DNA of 64,000 nucleotides from Parietichytrium sp. I65-24A (lineage: Eukaryota; Sar; Bigyra; Thraustochytrida; Thraustochytriidae), in contig BLSF01000025.1 of the NCBI GenBank assembly GCA_012862575.1, positions 1-64,000 on the forward strand, in the 5' to 3' direction. Below the pieces are notes generated by a model. That model was not told where the DNA came from. It was given only the letters and a program-made list of their open reading frames with translations, and searched no databases. The position numbers and the translations under genes were made by a program. Below, piece after piece: positions 27,668-38,587 of this stretch (position 1 is its first letter; each line of letters begins with the position of its first letter).

Positions 27668-28357
27668 ACACCACTCGTAATGAGAGTCGATGAAGGCAGA
27701 CACGTTCAGCACTCATTAAGCGCCCACGGCTCCACTACCCCCTCGCCACGCGATACCTTAGCCTCCTCTAGCCGGCATCCATTGCATCCATCCGACGCTG
27801 GCCCAGCCCAGCCTACTCTCCCATCTATCCAAACGCCTACACAAAACTCCCAGACTCTAGTGTGGTCCCAAATTTAGTGCGCCGTAGTGTAGACCCTTTC
27901 GCCATCTAACAAAGTACGGTAGACTCTTACTCCAAAGCCTACAGCTCGGGCTAACTGCTTCCCATGCTAGTGATTCTGCTAATCCTCGCTCATGAACTTT
28001 GGCTAGTGTCTGGATAGGCAGTGGGGTAGTGGTGATAAGAGTGCTCTAGCGCTGAGGATGGTCCGCTGGGATGGAGAGCTTTGATTGATTGATTGATTGA
28101 TTTGATTGAGATGAAAGGAAGAGAAGGAAGAGAGATTGATTTCACAGTCAAAGTAGTCAATGATTGAACAACTGATTGACTGACAGAGTGCGTCGCGTAC
28201 GTGTGGAGTCCTCGCAGTCAGTCCTCGGAGAGAGAGAAAGAAAGAGAGAGAGCAGCGTGGCGTTGGCAGTGGCTGCGGTGGCAGTGTGCATATTGCATTT
28301 GACGTCTGGTGCGAGGCGTTGTTGAGTAGGAACGGATTGGGAGGATACGACAGGAGA
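27668..28357. other. Spacer upstream of the repeated-module membrane protein
   Basis: Contains TTCCCATGCTAGTG at about 27960-27973 (shared with DR1/DR2), a GATT tetranucleotide run at about 28083-28108, TTCACAGTCA at 28141-28150 and a GA tract at 28228-28253, which together look like a promoter region for the gene at 28358. No other gene seen. Confidence 0.5.
28228..28253. promoter_or_regulatory. GA-rich tract upstream of the membrane protein gene
   Basis: GAGAGAGAAAGAAAGAGAGAG-type purine run about 105 bp before the ATG at 28358, resembling the tracts before CCT8, RCC1-BTB, the Pumilio gene and La. Confidence 0.35.
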
Positions 28358-31183
28358 ATGAGGAGAGTGCTGAGATTGGCGGGTGTGGTGGCGCTGGCGG
28401 CGCTGGTGAGCGCGCAGGATGAACAAGGGGGACAGCCGGAGGTTACGCCTACGAAGAATCCTACCAAGAAACCAACGCCAAGACCCACCGCTTCCCCGGT
28501 GACACCAAAGCCGACGGACTGGCCCACGCCTGCGTTTGATTCGTCGCTGGTGGTGAGCGCCGACGACAGCTTTTTAGACTTTTACGTTGATCCATTCGAC
28601 CCGGACTTTTCGGGAGAATTGCCACCGACTCTTATTGCAGAGAACAAGGTCGTGACCTCGGAATGGTCCTCGCCAAAGATCATAGCCCCGAAACATCTGG
28701 ATTTCTTCACTTTTGACTTGTGGCATGGTGCAGCCGACGATCTCAAGCCATTCTTTGACCAAGCAATTGAGATTGTCGCAGACTCGACAAATAAAGGCGT
28801 CCTCCCGCTTGTCAAGCTCGTGATCACGCAGAGCTACACCACCAAGGTGGAGGCAGAATTCAACTGCCAAGGCGACGGAAAGACGGATGTCTCGTTTACC
28901 ATAAAGCGCAGTGGCAAGCACCTCCCGACTGTGCAGTTTCACCTGCAAAAGGTCTGCGCAGTTAGTCACAGTCAAGAGCTATTAATCTCCACTCGTGGAG
29001 GCGACGTTGTCTTTCACAACACAAAACTATCCCCTGCCTTCAACGTGCATGATTTGCGCGGGGAGTCATTCATCGCGTCCAAGGAGGATCAGTCTGATGC
29101 TTTTTACTTTCACACCATTCATCGCGAGTACCTCATGGTCGGTCGCCCTCAGGTAAGTTTGTTATGTCAACAAGTTGGTTTTAAACGGGTTTGAAACAGT
29201 ACGCTGACTCTCTGCAACAATGCTGTGCGCATGAAAATCTCGCAGATTGATGCTTATGACGCTCCACCAGAGCTTTTGAAGGTCATCGCAAAGCGGAGCC
29301 CGGCGCTTGCAGAAGTTGTAGAAGAGTATGCTCACCTAAGCAAGGAACAGATCCTAGAGGAGGAGTTTTACGATGAAGACGACGAAGCAGAGAAAGCGAT
29401 GAACTCGGGAGGTGACACTGAAGAGGAGGATGACGCCGGTGCTGCCGACGCCGAGGACGATGATGACACCGACTACGCCATCGATAACTCGGAAGAAGGC
29501 GCAAGCGACACTCCATCCAAAAAGCCCAAGAGGCCAACATCGATCGAGGACTCAACAAAGCCCGGCCCTCTAAAATCTCAAAACATTTGCCAGCCCACCC
29601 TGGGCGGAGATGTTTGGAGGAAGAGCAAGAAAGGCAAGGTTCAAATCGTGCACCGCAAGGAATATGGCGAGGATAAGCTTCTCGGGTTTGCTCAGGCAGG
29701 AGTGCTTGGGCTTCATGGTGGACAGCGCCTCGCGCTAAACTACAACTGTGTGAAGGATGGCCTGGCAATCATTGTGCTCAAGGTTAACATCAGGCCAAAG
29801 TCTGCAGCGTTTCAGCCCGAGGAAATCCGCATGAGCTGGCTCAAGGTGTGCAATGCGGCACAGATTGGTCCCGATGAGGTTGATTTGATGGGGTTCAATG
29901 TGCAGCTTGGAATGTATGCAAACGAGGAGCCGGCGTTCTTTCCAGTGTTGAACGGAATCACGACCGAGCCATTCACTTGGGACGGCATTTCTGTGATGGC
30001 CTCCCCTGAGGAGATCTCCAGCTCCTTTTACGTTTCGCTCAGCGACGTTGTCGAGAAGTTACGTGAGAGGAATGGCAACAAGCAAATGATTCGCCTCCGA
30101 AGCGTCGGCCTTGTCTCCAAGGACAAGCATGCAAAGGTGATGGACCCAAAGCTTGCGGGACACGGTGCATTCGGCGGAGTCGTCACCAGCGATAGCTTGC
30201 CAATTACCATCTTCTACAACTGCAAGTCTACCGGAACAGTGCGCGTCGGTCTGGACTTGTTTGTCGATGTAGTCACCGAAAAAGACGACGGAACATTTGA
30301 GGAGAATGGCCCAAAGGTTCGCCGCGTGTCTTTCTACTGGATGAAGGTTTGCGCAGTGACTCCGATCTCGCACCTTTTCGGAAAGACTATTGATCCTGCC
30401 ACCTTCGACCTCGATGCCCTCACGGAAATGAAGCAGGCCATAGCTAACGGCGGGACTGTCTCGCGCGGATTCTCCGCAACTGCCGCTGTGGAGAAGGGTT
30501 CGCCGACCAAGTTGTTTACCGACCTTGACAATACCGCAGAGAACCTCTCCCAGCTGTATGCCCTCTCCCCAGAGCAGGAAACAATTGCTCTCCAGCTCTA
30601 CAAGAACAACAAGAAGGTCAAGGATGAAGATTCTCCCATTCACATGGGCATCCGATTCCAGGAGCCGGTGATCACCTCGAGCAGCAGCCACGTCCAAGTG
30701 TCCCTACGTGACATTGGCGAGATGGAGGAGCTCTACAATCTCGGCAAAGAAGAATTCCTCTTGGAGATGGAGATGGAAGGCAAGGAGATCCCAAAGAAGT
30801 CGTCGAAGAAATCCAAAAAGAAGAACCAAGCAGCATCTTCTTTTCTCAGCTACATTGAAGTTGCCAGGGATGCACCGGTCTTTGTTGTGGTGGATCACAC
30901 TTGCTTGAACACCGGGGATGCTATCATCACCTTGCAACTCCCAGTTTATGGCAACACTGAGCAAGGTGTGTCATTGCACTGGGTCAAGCGCTGCCATTGG
31001 ACGGACACCAACTTTTCCGCCAAGCAAACTGGTAGCGCAGTGGCATTCTTTGTGGTGGTGGCCATCTTCCTCACCAGCGCGATCTTTTGCGTCCTTCTTG
31101 CCAAACAGCGCAACAAGATAGCCTTTCTTCAGTCCAGAGACAAGCGTGGTTATGACAAAATGGACGTTGTATCTTCAATTTAG
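28358..31183 (+). CDS. Type I membrane protein with four repeated two-cysteine modules
   Basis: I do not recognise a named family. Exons 28358-29152 and 29246-31183 join to 910 residues. The N-terminus MRRVLRLAGVVALAALVSA is a good signal peptide, followed by a Thr/Pro/Lys-rich stretch (about 30-65). A hydrophobic helix near the C-terminus (AVAFFVVVAIFLTSAIFCVLLA) leaves a short basic cytosolic tail. A module with pattern FNC/YNC-x(about 10)-hydrophobic strand-x-(W/L)xKVC occurs four times (starting near residues 165, 450, 600 and 840). Examples are EAEFNCQGDG to HLQKVC, YNCVKDG to SWLKVC, YNCKSTG to YWMKVC and HTCLNTG to HWVKRC. Two acidic low-complexity runs lie at about 305-340. The modules resemble small beta domains held by one disulphide each. 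A cell-surface or secretory-pathway role is inferred from topology only. Confidence 0.75.
29153..29245 (+). other. Intron in the repeated-module membrane protein gene (93 bp)
   Basis: Donor GTAAGT after a CAG codon; acceptor CGCAG before ATT GAT GCT. This phase-0 choice keeps the frame. An alternative acceptor at 29199 leads to an early stop, so I prefer the one at 29245. RNA evidence would settle it. Confidence 0.75.
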
Positions 31184-31581
31184 AGAAAGAAATAGAGAAA
31201 TGGGTTGCTTCTCGCCCAGAGCTAAATATAAAAGCACCTCCACATTAATTGGTTATTTCGTCCATGCTTCCCCTGTGCTCTGCAGTGTGTGTACTCGCTG
31301 TCACACTGATGGCGCCCATCGGTCTAAAATGTGAGGGATCCAGCTAGTAGCAGCTATCAAATTCTGATGCATTGGTCCGTTCAGCGAGACTTGTCCAAGT
31401 CATGACTTTGTCGAAGATAAGACCGTTCGCGAGGACCAGCGAGGCTCAATGCTTTTGTCGCGCTCGGCGAATGAACCGGTGCGGCGCTGCGGCTTGAAGG
31501 CTTGGGGGCTGCGAGAGGGCACGGATTGCATACTGTTGCGCTGCCGAACGGCGAGGATCTTGCGAGTTGGTGTCTACGGAG
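31184..31581. other. Spacer between membrane protein gene and GT54-like gene
   Basis: About 400 bp with no gene; probably the 3' region of the upstream gene and the promoter of the next one in the same orientation. Confidence 0.5.
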
Positions 31582-33219
31582 ATGCGAGAGGTACGGTTGG
31601 CAAGGGCTAAGACGTCGTCGTCGTCGTCCTCGTCGTCGTCGTCGCCGTGGCGAGGGAGCGGGAGCAATGTCAGCTTTAGAGCGCCGGACGGAAGGGCGGG
31701 CGCAACAGTCGAGGTTTCTGTCCCTGGGAGTCCCATCCCTCGCAGTCCCGCCTCCAGGAGTCCGACCACACGAAGGATTGGAAGCGGAACTTATACTCAG
31801 ATGTCTGCGCAAAAGCGATCATCGCGCAATTTTGTTTTGAAGATCATGCTGGCGCTGTTGGTGATGTTCATGCTACTGCCGTTGATGGCGCACTATTTTC
31901 TCTTGGAAAACCATCTTCCCAACTCAAAAGAGAGGTCAAAGGATCTTATGATCGGCAACGGAGACACAGTGAGCAGTCTCCTGACAGTCACAAGAGCTTT
32001 GGAGGAGCAGATTAATTCGTTGCGCAGCGAGGTAATCATGCACAGAAAGGAGAAGGAGGCGATGCTTCAGCTCCTGACCGGGGAAGAGAGTCCAAATGCG
32101 TTGAAAGCGAAAATCAAAGAGATGGAAGCGATATTGGAGATGAGACTCAATCTCACTTCCAGTCTAGAAGCAGATGTTATAAACTTGGAAGAGAGGAATA
32201 AAGAGCTTGTCGCATTGGTGGAGGGCGAGAGCAGTCACACAAGCCCCAGTCCCAAAACAACAACGCAGCTAGATGGAGGAGACACCCCCAGTGGGAGGAA
32301 AAAGTACTGGCTGGTTGTGGGAATTCCAACGGTAAGCAGGAAGAATGGCGCTCGATATCTCGAGAAGACTGTCAAGGCTCTTATGCAGGAGCTGCCGCCC
32401 GATCCCGTGCATCCTCTCTTTGGCAAGATCAAGGTGGTTGTGGCCAACACCAAACCGGCAAAGCACGAATTGTTCGAGTCGACTAAGGCTCTGGTAGAGG
32501 GATCCCCGTGGGCCGAGTATTTTGACTTTGTGGAGCTTCCCGCAACGCTGCCGAAAGCCCCAAATACGAGGAGCGCTTATAGGCGCACCGTGGTGAAGGA
32601 GAAAGTAAAAGAGCAAACTTTGGATATTGTGAAGCTCTTGCGCTTTATCATAGACACATACGACCTTTCCAATTACTTGTTCATGGAGGACGACTTTGAG
32701 ATATGTCCAAATGCCTTGGATGCTCTTTTGCACGCGATTGATCAGGCCGACACTCTCCACAATGACTGGCTGGCCATAAACACTTCTTTCGGTTTCAATG
32801 GCATCGTAATGAACGGGTCGGACCTCTACACTTTTGTGGAATATCTGTACGAACACATGAATCGCCGCCCCCCTGATCACCTCGTTGTGGAGTGGTTCGC
32901 AGGCGAAACTCCAACTTCCTCCCAATACAAGGGCACCCGGCCCCACATTGGGTTCAAGTACAGCATCTTTAATCACCTTGGGAAGATAAGTACTCTTCGT
33001 AACACCATATCGCCAAACTATCCGCAGTGTTGGGAGGAGCTAAAAACGCCTGTAGTTTTCGAGACCATGGCGTACGATGCAATCGCGTGTCCTTTCACTT
33101 CAATTTCGCCTTGCCAGAGAACCTGTCATACTCGTTCCGGGTGCATCACAGAAGAAACGAGGCCAATTGTTGACATAGCTGCAAGCCTCGCCAAAGGATT
33201 CCGAACCCGACCTACTTAG
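31582..33219 (+). CDS. Golgi glycosyltransferase, MGAT4 (GT54)-like
   Basis: 545 residues from the ATG at 31582 (a TTG five codons upstream was not used). Topology is type II: a Ser/Arg-rich cytosolic N-terminus (with a poly-Ser run, residues 11-21), one membrane helix at about 84-108, a helical stem (about 125-215), then a catalytic region from about 235. The catalytic part shows WLVVGIPTVSRKNGARYLEKT, a late LFMEDDFEICPNAL with an EDD triad (Glu369-Asp371), and YSIFNHLGKISTLRN followed by a proline-rich end. These match N-acetylglucosaminyltransferase IV, which adds branching GlcNAc to N-glycan mannose in the Golgi. The acceptor in this organism cannot be read from sequence. A C-terminal cysteine pair region (SPCQRTCHTRSGC) may be lineage-specific. 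Confidence 0.82.
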   Translation: MREVRLARAKTSSSSSSSSSSPWRGSGSNVSFRAPDGRAGATVEVSVPGSPIPRSPASRSPTTRRIGSGTYTQMSAQKRSSRNFVLKIMLALLVMFMLLPLMAHYFLLENHLPNSKERSKDLMIGNGDTVSSLLTVTRALEEQINSLRSEVIMHRKEKEAMLQLLTGEESPNALKAKIKEMEAILEMRLNLTSSLEADVINLEERNKELVALVEGESSHTSPSPKTTTQLDGGDTPSGRKKYWLVVGIPTVSRKNGARYLEKTVKALMQELPPDPVHPLFGKIKVVVANTKPAKHELFESTKALVEGSPWAEYFDFVELPATLPKAPNTRSAYRRTVVKEKVKEQTLDIVKLLRFIIDTYDLSNYLFMEDDFEICPNALDALLHAIDQADTLHNDWLAINTSFGFNGIVMNGSDLYTFVEYLYEHMNRRPPDHLVVEWFAGETPTSSQYKGTRPHIGFKYSIFNHLGKISTLRNTISPNYPQCWEELKTPVVFETMAYDAIACPFTSISPCQRTCHTRSGCITEETRPIVDIAASLAKGFRTRPT

Positions 33220-35241
33220 TTGCTCCCTTCCTCTTTCGCGATCGGCAATTTACATATTCTTGTGGACTTTTTCATCTCTCACCGCAAATTACCGGTCCCC
33301 ACCTCCCAGCTTCTCCCAGCATCGTTCATTCACATGAAGTCTGACCAAGTCAGAATCAAGTGAGCTTTCTGAACTGATTGATTGATACATTCTGCTGACA
33401 GTCTCAGAGTCTCAGAGTCTCAGAGTCTCAGAGGCTCGGGTAGCGGTTAACGGCATTTTAGTAAGCACGTAATTAGCTAGCTAGCTAATTAGTAGGTACT
33501 ACCCTTCCGGGCGGTTGACGGTGAAATACATTTATTTCATTTCATTTCATCCACGAACATGAACTTGAACAGATTATGCAGTGTTGAGGCCGACGGACGG
33601 CCGACGGCGTTCGTGCCAGATGGCCACACAGTACCCGGGCTTCAGTGCGATTTGCAAGGCAGTGTAACTTTCGGAGTAAAACAAACCTTTTGCCTTTTCT
33701 TCTTTCCGTGCTTTCTTTCCCTGCATCATCCCACACTAGCGCGGAGGTGTGCAGTGATGGAGGAGTGCGAGACACGCAAGCAAGTCGTCACGAGGGATAA
33801 GAGCTTATGTGTGGAAGAATAGCGCATCGTCAGCATGAGTCAGCGTGCTCGTCATCGCTGCGTTGACATGAAATCTGTGAAATAGTGAAATCTTTCTTGT
33901 CGTTTTTGATTGATCGATTGATTTGATTGACTGTAACTCAGAGACTCAGCACAAGAACAGCAAATAGCTGCCGCTGTGAGCGCAGCAGGGAGACAACAGC
34001 GAGTCCGCGAGTGCGATTGTGCGAGTTTAGAGAGTTTAGGGCAGAAAAGGAAATGAGCGAGGTCGCTCGACACTTTCGTGGACTAAGGCATCGCTGGATT
34101 GACCATCGAATGACCCGTCCATCCTTCATAGCTCATCATGCTAACCAGACACGTGGAGCCCAGGAGCAGAGCGTGACTCTCCGAACAGATGCAAGTCGAC
34201 TCTCAGCTCATCAGCTCAGCTCGCACTCTCTCAGTTCTCAGTACGCGCGGCATCTTCGACACTCTGTGTTGTCTCCCCGGCTTCACGCTCTCAGTACTCT
34301 CAGTGTCGCTCACAGTCAGTCGCTCAGGCTTGTGTGAAATCCTTTTTCACAATCATCTCGCATTTTTCACTCATTCATTGACAGTGAATTCATTTCGATT
34401 GATTGAACATGTGATGAGATGGATTCATGAGGGAGTCTCTTGATACTACAGGTACTGGATACTAAGCACTAGGTGCAGCACTCACATTAGTACCAGGAGC
34501 GTGGCATTTTCTTGAGCAACTCTCGGGGTCTCGCGCTCTCTCTCTCTGCATCTGCGTTGTGCTATGTGCTGACGGCGTTGGCGGTGGGTGGACGCTGAGG
34601 TGGAGGATAGAAACAAGAAATTACAAGTTAGAAATTAGCAACATGCAACATAGAGAAACGGAGGAAAAAGGGAAATAGGGAAATAGAGAAATGAATAGGG
34701 AAACGACACAGAAAGAAAGAATCCAACGATTTCACACTCTGAGCAAATGAATGTACTCCCATCACTATCCTTCCGCCTAACCACCACTTACCATCACACG
34801 AGCACCTATCTCTGACATTCTCTGACAACCCATTTCAACCAACCCTCCTACCGCTTCCGCTATCCACCTCCCTATTCGCACCTCCTCTCTCTTCCCCTCA
34901 CACGCACCTTCTCACCCGCTCCCTACCGCAATCCACTACCCCACTCCCTACCACCTCCTACATACTCCTACCGCATCCTAGCGCCTCTCACCCAGCCCTA
35001 CCTCGCCAGTGATCACTAGCGGCGAGTAAGGATGTGGGCTAGGACAGGTGCGGAAGATACTATCGAAAAACGTAGGAAGGCGGCGTAGGCCCGTGGCAGG
35101 GAAAAGATGTGAAAAGCGTGTTGGCAATGTCGGCAAACCCCAAACGGGCGGCAGCGAAGGTGGACGCGGAGTGCGATTGTAGAAGCGTGTAGTTGTAGGA
35201 TATAAGGATCGAAGGATCGAAGGTAGCTGCAGACAAACAAG
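33220..35241. other. 2-kb spacer upstream of the acyl-CoA dehydrogenase
   Basis: No gene recognised. It contains a CAGAGTCT tandem repeat (about 33404-33436), an AGCTAGCT-rich palindromic run (about 33473-33491), a TTTCA repeat (about 33533-33551), and GATTGATT runs. It also holds CTCACAGTCA at 34309-34318, TGACAGTGAA at 34379-34388 and a pyrimidine-rich CCTACC segment at about 34840-34980. Confidence 0.5.
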
Positions 35242-37164
35242 ATGCTGAGCAAGCTGGCAGTGCGGCACGCAGTGCGCGGGGCGCTGGTCTCGCGCGGCGC
35301 GAGGGTGCAGAGCCGCGGAATGGCATACAAAGTGCCTATGCGGGAGGTGCAGTTCTTGATGAATGAGATGTACGACAGCGAGAAGCACTACGACGGGCTG
35401 AAGAAGTCCGGCGGGCTGGAGGCCACTCCAGACGTTGTGCAGATGGTGCTCGAGGAGTCGGCAAAGTTTGCTGAGAATGTACTCGCCCCGATCAACGAGA
35501 AGGGGGACACCGTGGGATGCACCCTCAAGGACGGAGAGGTGAGCACCCCTCCAGGATTCAAGGAGGCCTATGACCAGTTTGTCGAGGGAGGTTGGCAGGG
35601 ACTCTCGTTCCCACAGGCGTACGGCGGCCAGGGAATGCCTCCATCTCTCGCTCTGATCCAGAGTGAGATGACTGCTACTGCAAACTGGACCTGGACCATG
35701 TTTCCTGGTCTTTCCAAGGGCGCCATCAACACTCTGCTCGCTCACGGAGACGAGAAGCTCAAGGCAAAGTACCTCGAGAAGCTCATCTCTGGAGAGAACA
35801 CCGGAACCATGTGCTTGACCGAGCCACACTGCGGTTCTGACTTGGCTCAGGTTGCCACCAAGGCAACTCCTCTCGGCGATGGCAAGTACTCCATCACTGG
35901 AACCAAGATCTTCATTTCGTGCGGAAACCACGACTTCAACACCAGCAACATCTTGCACTGCGTGTTGGCTCGCCTTCCTGATGCTCCTGAGGGCATCAAG
36001 GGAATCAGTCTCTTTGCTGTGCCAAAGTTCAAGGTGAACGAGGACGGAACCGTCACCGACGAGTTCAACAACACCCACATTGGCCGCATCGAGCACAAGA
36101 TGGGATGCCACGGATCCCCAACCTGTGAGATCAACTTTGAAGGAGCCGTTGGTGAACTCATCGGAGTACCAAACAAGGGCATGAGGCAGATGTTTACCTT
36201 CATCAACACTTCCCGCATGGGAACTGCTATCCAGGGTCTTGCCGCAGCAGAGGGCTCTTTCCAGAACGCTCTCGCCTACGCAAAGGACCGCGTGGCAATG
36301 CGCTCTCTCAGCGGAACCAAGAACCCAGAAAAGCCTGCAGACCCAATTATTGTGCACCCTGCAGTGCGCAGCATGCTCCTCACCCAGAAGTGCATTGCTG
36401 AGGGTGGCCGCGCTATGATCTACGACTGCGCGTGGCTCGGAGATAAGATGGCTGAGGCTGAGGCAAACGGCGACCACAAGGGCGCCCAAAAGATCGACGA
36501 CCGCCTTGGTTTCTTGACCCCGATCCTCAAGGGATTCCTGACCGAGGTCGGAAACGAGGCAGCTTACCACGGCATCCAGACCTTTGGAGGCCACGGCTAC
36601 ATCCAGTCCAACGGCCAGGAGCAGATCGCTCGTGATGTGCGCATCAGCTCTGTGTGGGAGGGTACCACCCAGATCCAGGCTCTTGACCTTCTCGGACGTA
36701 AAATTATGCTCAACAAGCTCAAGCCTATCAACGAGCACTGCGCTGCTCTGTACAAACTCGGATGGGCAAACGTTTCTAGCCCAGCTTCCTCTCGCGGGGA
36801 GCTCCGCGCTCACGGAGCACAGCTCCTCAAGGTTGCTGCCTCCTGGCACGCTTTGACCTACCGCGTGGCCGCCAAGGCTGCAACCAACAAGGACTGCGTT
36901 GGGATTGCCAGCGAGCCATACCTCATGTACGCTGGATACGTGAGCCTTGCAGAGCAGTGGCTCAAGATGGAGGCCGTCGCTGCAAAGGCCCTCGATAAGA
37001 ACCCAGATGGCCCAGACGCTGACTTTTACAAGGGTAAGATCTTGGCCTCCAAGTTCTACTTTGAGAATATCCTCCCACGCGTGAAGGGCTTGGTGCCGCG
37101 CATCGTCGCAAACCCAAAGTCTCTCATGGACATCACTCCAGAGCAGTTCGCCAAGCTCGACTAA
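35242..37164 (+). CDS. Acyl-CoA dehydrogenase, DmdC/large C-terminal-domain subfamily
   Basis: 640 residues from the ATG at 35242. The first 28 residues are basic and hydroxylated with few acids (MLSKLAVRHAVRGALVSRGARV), like a mitochondrial targeting peptide. The body is a flavin-dependent dehydrogenase that makes a 2,3-trans double bond in acyl-CoA. Features are the N-terminal helical domain, GTMCLTEPHCGSDLA (FAD and substrate site), FISCGNHD, and FGGHGYIQSNGQEQIARDVRI. The catalytic base is probably Glu473 in VWEGTTQIQALDLLGRK. The extra C-terminal helical domain (about 500-640) and the overall signature match the group containing bacterial DmdC (methylmercaptopropionyl-CoA dehydrogenase) and related FadE proteins, rather than MCAD/SCAD. 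The substrate is not determinable here. Codon use is strongly biased, suggesting high expression. Intronless. Confidence 0.88.
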   Translation: MLSKLAVRHAVRGALVSRGARVQSRGMAYKVPMREVQFLMNEMYDSEKHYDGLKKSGGLEATPDVVQMVLEESAKFAENVLAPINEKGDTVGCTLKDGEVSTPPGFKEAYDQFVEGGWQGLSFPQAYGGQGMPPSLALIQSEMTATANWTWTMFPGLSKGAINTLLAHGDEKLKAKYLEKLISGENTGTMCLTEPHCGSDLAQVATKATPLGDGKYSITGTKIFISCGNHDFNTSNILHCVLARLPDAPEGIKGISLFAVPKFKVNEDGTVTDEFNNTHIGRIEHKMGCHGSPTCEINFEGAVGELIGVPNKGMRQMFTFINTSRMGTAIQGLAAAEGSFQNALAYAKDRVAMRSLSGTKNPEKPADPIIVHPAVRSMLLTQKCIAEGGRAMIYDCAWLGDKMAEAEANGDHKGAQKIDDRLGFLTPILKGFLTEVGNEAAYHGIQTFGGHGYIQSNGQEQIARDVRISSVWEGTTQIQALDLLGRKIMLNKLKPINEHCAALYKLGWANVSSPASSRGELRAHGAQLLKVAASWHALTYRVAAKAATNKDCVGIASEPYLMYAGYVSLAEQWLKMEAVAAKALDKNPDGPDADFYKGKILASKFYFENILPRVKGLVPRIVANPKSLMDITPEQFAKLD

Positions 37165-37457
37165 ATGATCATCTCGGTTCGTTTTTTTGTGTGTTAACCT
37201 TTTAGAGTCTGAAAATGAGAGCAAACAGTATTTAACTTTTATTTCCATTTCCTATTTATTACCTTCATCGATCCATTTTTTTTGATTGGTTGAAACAGAG
37301 ACAGCTGATTAAAACAAAGTGATACATTTCAGTTTTCGTTCGATGGGGCGGCGAATTCACAAGTGAGCCTCTGTACTGTACTGACTGTGAATACATGCGA
37401 TTCGACCTTTGCTTTCTTTGCTTGGTAAAACCGAAACCGAATTGCGGTGGCTCGGTG
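37165..37457. other. Convergent 3' spacer
   Basis: AT-rich region between two gene ends, with TGACTGTGAA at 37382-37391. No gene seen. Confidence 0.5.
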
Positions 37458-37979
37458 TCAAGCTGACTTTAAGCGATACTTGAGTTTGTCTAAGCCCGCT
37501 GCATCTTGTCTACTCTCCCTTGCCATACTGGCCGTGTATGCCACAAGCCCGACATATGCTGGCGCAAGCGCTGCTAGCAGCACGACTTCAGCCTCTTCGC
37601 CGTTGTGCATCAAGAGTGCTGGGGCAGCCATCGCAGCGACAAGGCCTAACGCCATCTCTCCGTTCCCCGACTTGCCCGGCATTGTGCTGTCGTCTCGGGC
37701 GACATTCGCTGTGCCACGCCACATGGCCCAAGTCTGTGCGACAGAGGCGGTCAGAATGGCGGCCAACTGCTCTACCTCGAGCGGCATTCTCTTCAGAGTG
37801 ACCACCATACTCGCCAGCAGCAGCAATGCGCCTAGCACGCGTAACTGTGTAGCCCAGCGCTTGGAGTGCTCTGCAGCGCGTTCCATGGCTAACTGACACG
37901 CCGCGTCCTGCTCGTCATCCGCGAGCGGATCCGCCGCAGCATCAGCTTCTCCACGAGCTTGCTGGCTGGCTCGCAGCAT
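37458..37979 (-). CDS. Small four-helix membrane protein, hypothetical
   Basis: 173 residues from the ATG at 37979 (a TTG five codons upstream was rejected). A hydrophilic acidic N-terminus with Ala and Asp (residues 1-50) precedes four hydrophobic segments: QLRVLGALLLLASMVVTL, LAAILTASVAQTWAMW, ALGLVAAMAAPALLM and VVLLAALAPAYVGLVAYTA. A basic tail (KLKYRLKSA) closes it. I recognise no family. The good hydrophobic periodicity and an intact frame support it as a gene. It is divergent from the SLC25 gene, with about 600 bp between the two starts. Confidence 0.65.
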   Translation of the reverse strand: MLRASQQARGEADAAADPLADDEQDAACQLAMERAAEHSKRWATQLRVLGALLLLASMVVTLKRMPLEVEQLAAILTASVAQTWAMWRGTANVARDDSTMPGKSGNGEMALGLVAAMAAPALLMHNGEEAEVVLLAALAPAYVGLVAYTASMARESRQDAAGLDKLKYRLKSA

Positions 37980-38587
37980 GGCAGTCGAGTCCAATTCGAA
38001 AGAACACTTCTTCCACCACCCCCGCTTTCACTATCCTCTATAATCAAAAGGCAACACCACCGCGTCCACAACTCGCGCTTCTCTCCTCTGGTCGTCCGGT
38101 CGTCCGCGACAATAGGTACACCGGCTCCTGCTTCCTTCGCTGTCTGTAGCTATACTAGTGCCTCTGCAGAACACTTGTTCACTTTCTCACTTTCTCACGT
38201 TTTCACTTGGCACTTTACACTTTACACTTTCTCAACTTTCGCAACTTTCGCAACTTTCTCCACTTGCTCGTGGTACTCACAGTCAGTACTCGTGGTGCCC
38301 AGCGTGAAGGGCGAGGGCCCAAGTCCCCACGCGCCGCCCTCGACGCACCCTCTGGCAGTTCGTCAACGCAAGTGACGTGCTCCGCTCGTGTGCTCACTCC
38401 GCTCTCTTCCGCTTTCGACGCGCACCTGTCCTCTGTCTACCTCTATCCATAGCACGCCCCTAGGGCCCCCGCAGCTTCCAGCACTTGTGGGATTCTTGTG
38501 GGAGGGAAAGGAAGGAGTGCTAGGCGGCTGCTTAGCGGTGGTCGTAGGAGTGGCGTACGCGAGCGTCCTCGGGCGTGCAGTGGTGGT
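37980..38587. other. Divergent promoter region
   Basis: 608 bp between two divergent starts. It contains CTTTCTCAC and CAACTTTCG repeats and the palindromic phrase GTACTCACAGTCAGTAC at 38274-38290. No gene seen. Confidence 0.5.

Noticed and set aside
29195-29230. Alternative intron acceptor at 29199
   Set aside because: It produces a stop a short way into exon 2 when joined to the GTAAGT donor; the acceptor at 29245 keeps the frame.
34978-37248. 756-codon frame opposite the acyl-CoA dehydrogenase
   Set aside because: It mirrors a strongly codon-biased, clearly identified gene; no domain is recognisable in it.
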